From: Epiperipatus broadwayi
Taxonomy: Eukaryota > Onychophora > Udeonychophora > Euonychophora > Peripatidae
DNA: 64,000 bases
Direction of reading: 5' to 3'
Assembly (NCBI GenBank): GCA_028023455.1
Contig: JAQFVV010000042.1
Location: 4,419,739-4,483,738 of the forward strand
Shown here: in pieces, positions 12,867 through 24,128 of the stretch
Numbering within the stretch: position 1 is the stretch's first letter
How the letters are laid out: every line of letters begins with the position of its first letter
Notes under the pieces: model-generated
The model's input: only the letters and a program-made list of their open reading frames with translations
Told to the model about the DNA's origin: nothing
The model's database searches: none
Program-made: the position numbers and the translations under genes

Positions 12867-13000
12867 TTCGCAGTGTAACAAATTTAATCACTCATAATTT
12901 TCGAATATATTGTTGTTATAAGCAACAAACAATAATGTATTTAGATCAAGCAGGAACTATAATTCCATTTGGTACACAATAAAAAAGATCTAAAATATTA
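12866..13000 (+). repeat. Dispersed direct repeat, copy A
   Basis: About 130 bp beginning TTTCGCAGTGTAACAAATTT and ending near CCATTTGGTACACAAT. It recurs at 13944-14060 with high identity, including AGATCAAGCAGGAA. It immediately follows the foldback at 12727. Confidence 0.75.
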
Positions 13001-13943
13001 ACCTGTGTGCTATTATTAACAGTTGAATGTATTTGGAATATTTAAATAAAGTTAAATTATTCTAAAGACATACAATACTCATATAAGATGATGGAAATAG
13101 TCCAACAAATAAATATAACTAAAACACCATTATCACAAACCTTCAGAAAAACAATATTTACGTTACAGTATTTAATAATATTTCATTACAAGATTATATA
13201 TATATTACATATAATATACCATGATTAACAACAGAACAATGATAGCTATTGAAGTAATATTCAAAATTTCTGAAAGACACAGTACTAGCCAAAAAAGAAA
13301 AAAGATGCAGTATATGATATTTTAATTACTTTATGCATTACCCAGAAAAATTACAAACAATATGAGTATTACATAAACTGATAATGCATAACATTGACCT
13401 ACTTTAAAGTATAAGATGTTTGATTGCACTAATAAAACTAAAATTATATCAAAGATTCTTAGACATGTTTAGATATGCAGTCACAAACGATAACCATAAT
13501 ATTTTTCAAAGTTAGTCATCTAATAGCGAAATAGGTTTAGTATAATTTAATTAATCATTCTTCTATTTTCCTTTTAACCACGAATTATAATACTCCAATG
13601 TTTTCAAGTTTTAAATAAATAATAAACATAAATTAATAACTACAAAAAAAATTACATTTACAATAATTATTCAATTTTTATATCTAACACCGTTCAATGC
13701 AAATAATTCTTGCATCACTTGTACTAAATTATTATTAAAGCCACAATGATACATAAACTAATTATTGTATACATCACACGTCACATAATTTATAATCAAT
13801 TATGTCTATTCAAAAATAAATGATAAAAACTAAAGCTAACAAAGCTGCAATTTTGGAGAAATCTCTTTATAACATCAAACTACAAATCAGCAATAACTAA
13901 AATAATCTGAAGATTTAGGGGGGTGTCAAGTACTTTATTTCGC

Positions 13944-14060
13944 AGTGTAATAAATTTAATCATTCATAATTTTAGAATATATTGTTTGTTATAAGTAACA
14001 AACAATAATGCATTTAGATCAAGCAGGAATTATAATTCCCATTTGGTACCCAATAATAAT
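13944..14060 (+). repeat. Dispersed direct repeat, copy B
   Basis: Second copy of the repeat at 12866, beginning ATTTCGCAGTGTAATAAATT and ending CCCATTTGGTACCCAATAAT. It is about 1.07 kb downstream of the first and in the same orientation. The pair may be the ends of one element or two copies of a short repeat. Confidence 0.75.
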
Positions 14061-14372
14061 AAACATATATGCTACATAATGTTATAAACAGTGTTATAAA
14101 ATAAATGTGATGCAAGGTGACTCAAAATATCCTCTATAAAATACCATTTCAAAATGATATTACGCCTTATATTTATTTTTTATTTATAGAGCTTTATTAA
14201 AATATTATATATTAAATATTTATTACTATGGATAAGGTTTTAAAATGGAATCATAATTCCTATCTGCCCTAATTATATTTATATATGCATATTTTTTTTT
14301 TGTAATTGTTTATAAAAAAACATCATATTTCACATATGTGTATGATTACACCTTTTAGACTTTGAAATAAGG

Positions 14373-15326
14373 TATACCTGGGTCTTGTTTTATGAGGTAG
14401 ATAGGTTCCACAGAAAACCCGCATTAAAAAAAATCACACAAAAAATAGACTTAATTTACCTTGAAAAATGGGGGATAGGAGTTGTAATTTTCAGAATTCG
14501 CATAAAAGCAAAGCAACAAAAAAAAATTACTTTAAAATTCGCATTAAAAAAATAAGCAAATAAAGTATGACTAATAAAAAATTTCAAATATTAGAAAAAT
14601 ATTAATACAAGACTAACTTTTTTTATTTTTTTTATTACTATAGTATTTAATTTTACATTTTCATACATATTTTAATCATTATCACTAGCATTCGTTTATA
14701 AACTGGTAAAAAATCAGATTCGATGTGATGTGATTTCTCCTTAAACAAAGTCAAGAATCTCTCAGCAATTATGCACAGAGAAATCTGTTAAGCCACTTTA
14801 TTTTTATTCGTGATGTGATGTACAACTAGCGCCATTTTCAATCTTGTGCTGTGTTAATGGTTTTCTGTTTCTATATTAAAAAATAAGATCGCAATCAAAA
14901 CATTATCATTAGAAAGATTTTCAGTTTATAAAATCTTCGTTTTTTATTTTAAAAATCTAAAAGATTATTTATTTCTGTTATATATAACATAATACGTTTT
15001 AAAAGTTTAAATTTTTTGAATATTTATTGTGATATTTTTATATGTAAGTATAAATCTATTATTATTATTTACTCATTAGTATAAATAGGTTATTTACATA
15101 GAAGCTAAGTTCTAAATACAGCTTCAGGCCATATTCACGTTAGCTGCTAATATAACGTTATATTTTTGAAAAAAAAAAAAAGTATTTCAAGTGAAAATAA
15201 GTTATTAATAATTTAAATCTCTTAATAAATATAGTGAAATATGAAAGATATTAAGAAAAAATATGAATCGCATAACTTCAAAATCGCATTAAAATAATCC
15301 GCATAAAACAAGACCCAGGTGTATAT
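14373..15326. mobile_element. Pogo/Tigger-like MITE (non-autonomous DNA transposon)
   Basis: Terminal inverted repeats TACCTGGGTCTTGTTTTATG (left) and CATAAAACAAGACCCAGGTG (right) bound about 950 bp and are flanked by TA dinucleotides, as in Tc1/mariner-superfamily insertions. Subterminal stretches repeat CGCATTAAA and CGCATAAAA words and read like the ends of Tigger elements (ACCTCGTTTTATGCG type). No transposase frame is present. Superfamily assignment is from end-sequence resemblance only. Confidence 0.65.
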
Positions 15327-16779
15327 GACATCTATTTTATATTTATAGAATTATACTTCCTGTAATTTGTGGATTGTAGTATTGAAAGTGGTTTCTAAGA
15401 AATTGCAATTTGATAGCCTTCTTTGTTTAGTTTGTTCATTAATATTTGACTATCATATAAATTTGCAATGTCATTTCATAGAGTGCTTTATAAATGATGT
15501 TTTGATGCACTAATTTAGTTTAATCGTTTTCCAAAAAATATATCACATGACCATCTACTTTTTTTAAAAAAAAAGTATCTATTCCTGCTTCTCTCAGGTA
15601 CACTTTTTTTGTTTCCTGTATTTCAAGTAGTTATATAATATGCTTAGTAATAAAAAGTAGTACAAATATAGTTTAGTACTTAACATGTATCTAATTTTCA
15701 TTAGTATCATTGCAGTATTATTTTAGCCATATTTAAAAAAAAAAAAACATGGCCAGCAGTGTCTTTCTCGTTAATATTATAACTGTAATATCTAGATGTC
15801 AGTGTTAAAAAAAATCATATAACATAATAATATTTAAAAATATAAAGTTTCATTAAAAAAAAAAGTATATTCACAAAAAAAAAAAAAAAAAAAGTTATTT
15901 GGTTTATTATGTTACAAACTAATACATAATATAAATTAATTGCAAGGCCATAATTACAAGTTGATCTTTAATATATGGTTAAATCACCTGCATAAACAGC
16001 TAAAGAAAAATAACAAAAATATAAAAATTATCAATTATTAAATTGCAATTACAATAAATACGATTGATAATACACGATTAGATGGGAAAGATAAATTTAT
16101 CATATGTCCTATAGTGTAGTAGATTTTAGTTCAAATGGATTGCAAGACTAGGATTGAATATATATCTCAAAAAAAAAATTTTTTTTTAATTATATATTCC
16201 CAAGAGTAAATCTCATTTAATGTGATCCACAATATTTTTCTTCATAGTGAGTTATCAAAAGAGCTGTTTCAAATACTTAGGTAAATTAAAAAATCCTTAA
16301 TCTAAACTTTATTATATAAAAGAGTCATTAAAGTTTATAATGTAGCTCTAAATATAAATAAGCAATTGAAAGATTTGTTATTTGGGAGTCATTTGAAGTA
16401 TGAGCTCTGGAAATGATAAAAACTAGCTCTGAGCCATGAACTTTAGATTTCAGGTCTGCCATTCTACCATTGAAATAAACTACTTTAAATATAAAGATGA
16501 TAGAATAACTTGTATTAAAGGAAAGACAAAGAATTGCAAATTATCACCAATGATGATTACATGTGACTCATAATAAGATGCCTTCACATAATTATACCTA
16601 AAATTTTAGATACCAGTGATAATTATTATTTTAATTAAAAAAAAAAACATTAAACCATATCAATAAAGCAATTTAAAGAGATATTAGTAATGAAAAATCA
16701 AAAAAACAGTATACAAAGATAAATAATAAAAAAAAAGGAGTAGAAATACAAATAATATGCTGTCAAAAGATTAACTTAC
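15327..16779. other. Intron with homopolymers and a possible SINE trace
   Basis: AT-rich intron with an A19 run near 15876. Around 16395-16475 the minus strand reads GGTAGAATGGCAGACC followed by CATGGCTC, vaguely like a decayed tRNA-derived SINE. Nothing else recognised. Confidence 0.4.
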
Positions 16780-17649
16780 CTTGACAATAGGATGATGAGA
16801 ATTGTTTCAGAGCTTCATCTGCTTCAATTGAACTTCGAATCACCAATAGTTTAGGTAGAAGGTTTTTAAGACAATTAACAAAGTAACGAGCATTGCTGCG
16901 TTCCATTTCAATAAATTCATTACGCATTTCACAATGAGAATTTCGACCTTCTTTCTCCACAGATGAAGAATGAGAAAATTTTTTGGGTGATGCATGAACA
17001 TCTGTTGATGAAGATCTAGAAAGTCTGCATGGAGAATTTAAACTTGCTAAAGGTGAACTTTTGATTACTTTTGATGGAGATTTTTGTGGAGAATCACATA
17101 AATTAATATTATTTAACTTTTTTGGTGACAATGTGACATCAATCATTCTTTTAGGAGAATCTTTGCTTTCTACTGATGAAGATGTTGATCCTTGCCTTGG
17201 AAGTGCACAATATTCCACTTGTTCATTTACCTTATTGATTATATCTTTCTGTTTTCTTCTTAAAGATGACCACATATCTTCCTCCTCCTCTTCATCAGCT
17301 ATCTCTTGAATTAATTCATCACCACTACTGTCTTCTTCTTCCTTTTGAAATGATTCTTCTTCTTTAGCATCTTCAATAAGTTTTGCTTCAGGATGATCAA
17401 CATCCTCATCTTTTTCTATCACTGGCAAAATTTTATATTCTACATGATTTTCTAAAAAATCATCAACTAATTCTGACACATTTTCTGAAACTACTAATGA
17501 TGTTTCTATTTCTAGTTCATCTTTATAATTGTTTTCATTACTATTATTATCTATTAAACCATTCACAGTTACTGGAATGTCTTTCTCATAATCAGAGTAG
17601 GATTCCACATCTTCAGATATTCTAAGATTTAGTGCATTCTGAATAGTAC
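16780..17649 (-). CDS. ARFGEF3: ARFGEF3/BIG3 homologue, large exon 8 of 9 (variable acidic/Ser-Pro region)
   Basis: An 870-bp exon with acceptor TTTTTTTTTGTAG and donor CAAG|GTAAGTT. It starts in GTIQNALNLRISED and ends ...LKQFSSSYCQ. The N-terminal two thirds are low complexity. An acidic block (runs of E/D, for example ADEEEEEDMWSSLRRKQKD) precedes a Ser/Pro/Lys block with DSPKR, LSPKK, SPSK and ASPKK motifs that look like proline-directed kinase sites. The C-terminal segment NARYFVNCLKNLLPKLL...EADEALKQFSSSYC aligns with vertebrate ARFGEF3 SARLFIQSLEGLLPRLL...EVDTALQNFASTFC. The vertebrate protein also has a poorly conserved, Ser-rich, acidic stretch here, so divergence is expected. The frame fits both neighbours (CCA G|GT in, CAA G|AT out). 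Confidence 0.92.
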
Positions 17650-18439
17650 CTACAAAAAAAATGATGCAAGTGATATTTAAATTTGTCAAATTTAAATACA
17701 CTTTAATTGTTAATATTAAAACAGAAAGTATAGAAAATTATTTGCTAAATCAATATTGATATTGTGCTTAATTAAAAAAACAGATTTGTATAAATAATCA
17801 CCAAATGATTAAAATATGTAAGTTTTAAATCTTTTGTGGGACTAAACTGCACAAAGCAAAGTTAACAATGAAAAAAAAAAATAACACTGCACCCTTCTCT
17901 TTTATTAAGAAAGTTGTTTTTCATAGTTAAAAATAAAAACTCATGTAAATAAAAATTAAGGGAAAAAACAAAACTAAAATTATTTATTTTAAATAGTATA
18001 TTATAATTTAAAAAATATTTTAAAAGCTGAGTATTATTTACTGGTTATACTGAACAATTAAATATCTAATATGCATACATATGAAATTTGTAATTATATA
18101 ACCCAAAAATATAGTAATCCAACAAAAAAATTATTTACCTGGAAAGCTTATATTAGACATGTTATTGCAGTATATTTGAAACATTATAATTAAAAGAATG
18201 TTCTAATAAGAAGTTTTTAGCATATTAGAACCATGAACAAATCATAAAAATAGCAAATTTATTATATTGTTGGACTCTACAATAAAATGAACGATTTGTA
18301 AAAATCTTTTATTCTGGAATTAATTAGTAGACATAGTATAAAAGACAACTTTTAGGTACAAGAAAAAAGTTATTCATAATAATATTCTGGTAAATAATAA
18401 AATTAGTGGTAGCAGTTCCAAAACAATTAATAATTGTTC
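17650..18439. other. Intron, no recognised feature
   Basis: First part of the 6,022-bp intron 17650-23671. AT-rich, without coding similarity. Confidence 0.6.
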
Positions 18440-19500
18440 AGATATAAATACTAATTAGTAGAATGCATCCAAAAAGAAAATTAAAAAAATAATTGAAGAA
18501 GAACGAGAATGTGGCCCTAAATGCTGTTAGTATAATATGAAAAAATGAAAAAGCAAAACAATAATGAATATAAAGATTTAAAATTTCAGAAGAAATATTT
18601 AAAACAAGAAAAGCAACAGAAAATAACAAATGTATTCAAACAAATAATATACTGAATCAGAATAGGTTTAGGAATAGTACTTAAATAATTTGATACCGAT
18701 AAAAGTGAGATTATTAGAACAGGAATAACTGAATGAATAATGAAATAATGCAGGACAAATTAAAGAACTACATTATAAAAAAATTTGTTTGATAAGAAAA
18801 TAAGTATAAATAAAAGGATTACAAATACATTTTAAAATATTAACTCTTTGAAAATAGCTCAGACTTGAACAAGACTACTAAGAACATAAAAGCTAAATCA
18901 GTTACATAGACAATAGAAACAACAAAAAAAAAAAAACAAGTAATTCAAGAATAAATTTTTAACTGAGACAACGCAATAACTATTTAGAAAAATTGAATAA
19001 CTTGAATTATATAAAGTGAAATTGAAAAAAAATTAATGAAGACATTAAAAAAATATGATTGTTAAATGGATAGAAAAGTCATAAACGTCTCAAAAGATAT
19101 AACATCTTATTATTTTAAAAAAAAATTATTATGGCAGTAAGAAAAAAAGATGGCACCATTATTAAAAAGAGAAATGTTATCATGAAACATGTGGAAGATT
19201 TCTACAAAACTTATGCAGCGTTAGAGAACAAGAAAAAAACAACAAATCTTTATAATTATATGCTAAAGAAAAAGATGAAAAATACAGCTATATTTATAAA
19301 GAATGGAAAAGCTCTATAAATTCCTTTAAAAAAAGCAATTGAAGAAATAAGGAAATGACTAAGTGAGAAGTATGTAAAAGATATTTGAAAAAATGTTATA
19401 GTGAGATACACATTAACTCAAACCAACCAAAACAATAAATTGGATTTAGAAGTGGTTAAAAACCAATAAACCTCATTAAAATGCACTAGTTGTGAAAGCC
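18440..19500 (+). mobile_element. LINE (non-LTR retrotransposon) fragment, decayed
   Basis: The plus strand has an open stretch from 19131 reading RKKDGTIIKKRNVIMKHVED and then FYKTYAAL. In many LINE ORF2 proteins the linker between endonuclease and reverse transcriptase reads D.DG.I.T....I..R..E.FY..LY. About 220 bp further, PKQ-stop-IGFRSG-stop corresponds to the P.EQAGFR.G motif of the reverse transcriptase. Stops and frameshifts are frequent. The preceding sequence (18440-19130) is lysine/glutamate-rich in translation and may belong to the same element. The 5' and 3' limits are unclear. Confidence 0.5.
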
Positions 19501-22500
19501 TATAGTAGAGTAATATTAATATTATTTTAGATAACATATTATATCTTTATGTATGCTTGCTTATAATTTTTTAAACTCTATGTTATGGATAAAAATTATT
19601 TGAATAGTAATAGTTTATATTTAAATTTTTTGGAAGAAAAATTGGCCTGCTGTATTTCTTCACCACATATTTTAAAATTCACTAGAAATTTTCATCCAAA
19701 TACGTAACACTAATCCTATAAAATAGAGCAATTAAAATATAAACTGATGCCTGATTATGGCACACTTTTCTCTGAGCTTATATTTTAAGATTGTAAGAAT
19801 GTTTATAATGTTTTCTCCTCTAAGAATTTTTCTACACAACATTTAATTTATTCAATTCATACCTTTAACTCAGGCTATTGGGCCCATTATCTTTCTTAGC
19901 AATGTCTGATCACATTGATCAATTTTTAATAGAATACAAATTTTATTAAGGCATTATTATGAGTTTTTTTTTTTAATTAATGTAACATGTAAATAAATTC
20001 TGATTCATTAAACCCCTTCCCTTTAATCATAAAAATGTGTTCACCACAGATTCTATGATTAGACTATCTAATGTATAAATAAGAAGAAATGAGGCATGGA
20101 ATTTTATAGTTACTTTGAAATTTTAATGGTATTTTATCCTTGACGCACAGAAATATTCCATAATTTTTTTTAAAATTGTGCATAAACTGCATGCACATTA
20201 TTTTTACTAAGAACATGTCTAATTTTATTGGTGATATCTTTTAAATAAGATAGGACTTGGTTAATTCTGAAATTAAAATGTCCTATGTTACATAAAATAG
20301 GTCACTGATAAAATTTGTATTTTTTTTTCATAGAAATTCACACAATTCACACTACTTTTAAAAACAATAAAATATTTTCATGACCCAATGATAAAATACT
20401 ATTGAAATTTCTATGTGTCTATAAAATATCTTGCCAAGTTTATTTCTAGTTATAAATCAAATAGACCGATAATAGAAACAGTCTCACAACAGTTAAACCT
20501 AATTTTGCAGTTAGGGAAAAATCAAGTGTCTGTTTCAATGACACTTATATTCTAATAAAAACTGACCAACAAAACCTCAGATGATTAACAGAGACTATAG
20601 AAATTTTAAGACCGTTCAATAGCATGAATGAAAAGTGTAAATTGAATAATTTAAATGCTGAGCATAAAAAATTATTTGAAGAGAAAATATTTTTTCATCT
20701 TCTCAACATACAGATTTTGAAAATTAAAAAGAAAGAATGAAAATTTAATACATTTTACATATTCATAAAACTTGAGAATATATACGCTCTAAGGAAAGTG
20801 AGTTTTAATCATACTAAAACTTACAACTATATTTTTTATTATTCTATTTTCATAGGATTACTTGAATAGGAAAGTCTCTAGTTAGCTTCAAATACCAGTG
20901 GAGAAATACAGCAAATGAATGCTTTCTTTCAAAGGATATAAATATTCCAGAGCATGTGTCAATGGCATACATATCCAGCTTGTATATAGAAGATACTGGT
21001 TCATGTCTAAAAAGGAATTGAATAGATCAACAACAATTATATTAATAAAAGAAGACAGTAAATGTTACACCAGAAGTAAATTACATAAACTAAAAGTTAA
21101 GAGAAAACAACTATGAGAAGATTTTTAAAATGTGTTTAATAAAAAGTATATGTATATAAACTAAAAAAAAAAAGTATTTTAAAATAAATAAATAAATAAA
21201 AGAAATTTAAGTACAAATGATAATATTAAGTCAAAATAGTTTCTAGTTATATAAAATAAAGTTTAAAAAAGCCATAAATCAACATATATACAAATTTATA
21301 TATAGTTAGTTGTCCACTGTATTAGCTAAAATATTGTTAATATCTCTCCATCATAGATTTTCACAACTAGTATATTTTAATAATTACATTGGTTAAAAGT
21401 AATCAAAAATATCTGTACAAGTATTCTTCTCAGCTTTGGTGCATTAAAAAATCTGAAAATTGTTATATAATAATATTAATTTCATTTCTTATAGTCATTT
21501 TCCAGTAAGTTATATGACCATAAGTGTTTAAATAATATTAATATATTTATTAAAGCTTCAGAACTAACTTGCACTCATAAGGCATGATTAATGACTAACC
21601 TTTTAGTCATAAAGAAATGAATAAAACTAATAAAAACTATTTACATAACTTTTTAGTCTCCACTAACCATACTATTATGAAGAGGCATAATAAAAAATTT
21701 GTTAAGTTCTCTTTCAATAAATTTGTTTTAAATTTTTTATGGATAATCAAGAATCAAAAATTTTTATTATCAAGGTTCTATTTCACAAAATATATAAAAA
21801 TGGATTTTAGTTTTATTTGTATAATAAAATAATCGACAAAATACAAACGAAAATATGTAAATAACTGACAAAAAATATCTGCATTTTTTTTACAATAATG
21901 CATAATTTAGACCAATTAAATTTATCAAAAAATAAGAAATATTATTATTATTATTTGCTACTTATTAGTTTTCACTTATCATCAACTTGGAGGAAAACGA
22001 ATTTGGTAGAAACTAGTTACATATTTTAAAACACTTTTTTTACAGTTAACCAAACACAATTTTACACCTGCCATATCCTGTAATTATATACACAGAATCA
22101 AATGATTATAAGAGAAAAATAAAAGAAGCATTCTACATTAATGGAAATATTAATGCTATAAATAGAAAAGACACTTGCTTTGATATATCGAAGAAATGAG
22201 CCATGTAACATGTGCTAATTTATATATCTTTGCATATATTTTTAAGAAAGCTACGATTGAGACATGGATCCTCAAAAATGTTCAGCTTATTATTATATTT
22301 ATTTATAACTTCTCTTTTAAACTTTACATATAAGATTTTGTGTTTATTTAAAAGATATTTGAGTACTGAAGCTTGGTACATAATCAATTCTGTTAAGGTA
22401 ATAAACGTTAGAGCCAATAGTGTTTCCCTCAATAAACATTGGTCATTCAATTTGACAACATAGAGGGAGCTTTGTCAATTTGCACTTACTGCTATTATAA

Positions 22501-23671
22501 TGCAAACAGGCAAATTCATTAAAATTACTGCCCAGTTTAATTATCTCCATATTGTACTATAATAAACTGATGATGCACATATTTCAGTTTTTATCAATAT
22601 ATTTATATTTTTACTATTAAAAAAAAAAAACTCAAACTATTATCGAAAACTTAAAAAATGCATCCAACATTTTGTTGAGAACTATACTTTGATTGCAACC
22701 AGAACAAAAATAAAATTGTATATGAAAAATAAAAAGGTAGCCTTACACCCGAAAATTCCATTTTTTTTTTTTTAAAAATAGATTTCATTCATTGATTGAT
22801 ATAGATATGTATAATATATAATAAGATATGTTTTCCAAACAGGTGTTACATCTATAAAACATTTTAATATATTATTTACTCTACAAGTTTATAAGTCGAC
22901 CATTTTTAATAATTTACTTCACAATGCAAACAATATTATATGTGTGTGTGTTGTAAGTTTGTAGAATATAAAAATAGAATTATTCAGAATCAGTATTCTG
23001 CATCACAGTTTAAACTATTGAAGATAGCAGACTTGTTATAAACCAGCTATTGTAACTGCATTTGAAATGAAATCAGTGTTATGTAGATATATTTATCAAT
23101 ATAATCATACACTTTTAATGATTAATTATTTGAATATTAATAAAGTCAAAAATAAAACAATCACAATTTTCAGTGTAGAATGATATTAAAAACACCTTAA
23201 ATAATTAAAATATTAAAAGACTCAATATTAAATAAAAAATATCTCATCATTATTTAATTTTTAAAATTATAGATGAAAAGTGAATTCTAATTTAACTTAG
23301 GAAATTAAATGAACAGAATAATTTCAAATAGTTTTAAATTATAATCATGGCCACTACATTTATATGCTTTATAAATAAAATTTAACAACTTATGAGTTCT
23401 ATAATTATAACCAAGCACAAACTGTGTATCACAAAATTAATGACTGCCCAATCAATGTATTCAGAGGAAGAATTGAATGACACAATAAAGCTACTATGAG
23501 TTTATCTTATAGCTGGAATTTCTTTAGATTTCTTTTGTTTTTTAAAAAATCCATATGAAAAATAATTTCAAATACTATTTTTGAAATAACATTAAAATCA
23601 CAATAAATAACAATGATAGTAAGGGGGTGATGGTAGAAGATATTTACACATCTACATTAAACTAGAATTAC
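19501..23671. other. Intron, no recognised feature
   Basis: Continuation of the intron between exons 7 and 8. Open frames at 20919-21116, 21617-21832 and 22212-22463 are short, K/N/I-rich and resemble no family I know. An A+T microsatellite background is all that can be stated. Confidence 0.55.
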
Positions 23672-23880
23672 CTGGACATTCTCTAGAAAGCCTTTCCTTG
23701 AGTAACCGTGCTTCAACTAATTTCTGCTGTTTATTTATTTGATCAACATGAAAGGATTTTATGCCATTTCCATTACATAATTGTTCTATAGAAGATAAGA
23801 GAGCTACCATACAACCAACGCTAGTAGTGCAAACACTAGTGTCAGTACAGTGACAGCATTCAACAACGGCATCAACAATT
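23672..23880 (-). CDS. ARFGEF3: ARFGEF3/BIG3 homologue, internal exon 7 of 9
   Basis: A 209-bp exon whose acceptor (TTTTTTAG) joins TT|A ATT GTT GAT to the end of the previous exon and whose donor is CCAG|GTAATT, phase 1. It encodes IVDAVVECCHCTDTSVCTTS, a helical stretch VGCMVALLSSIEQLCNGNG and a charged tail ending SRECP. The vertebrate counterpart runs LLKLIMDGMTEACIKGGIEA, then a Cys-rich helix ending LLGALDELSQGKGL and a leucine/glutamate-rich tail. Overall identity is modest, but the KL-I(V/M)D(A/G) junction, the L..(I/L)(E/D)(Q/E)L pattern, the (N/K)G motif and the position agree. The preceding intron is the longest in the window (about 17.3 kb). Confidence 0.88.
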
Positions 23881-24128
23881 CTAAAAAATCAGAATTCATT
23901 TAATGTTACACAATGAAGGATTAAAAAAAAGGTAAATTGCTGATAATTCCTAAAAAAAAAAAAAAGTATAATTGATAAAATATCATATGAAGCCAAATGT
24001 AATTCTTTTACAATTTTAAAGATATCAAATATCAAAAAAAAAATTTTTTTTTAAAGATATAAATATACAAATTTTGTCACATCTTTTTCTTTTTAAAAAA
24101 CTTATTTACTAAATTAAACTTTACATAC

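Noticed and set aside
17061-17625. Plus-strand open frames opposite the large exon (17061-17309 and 17383-17625)
   Set aside because: They are antisense shadows of the acidic/Ser-rich exon, in which E/D codons read as S/L/F on the other strand.
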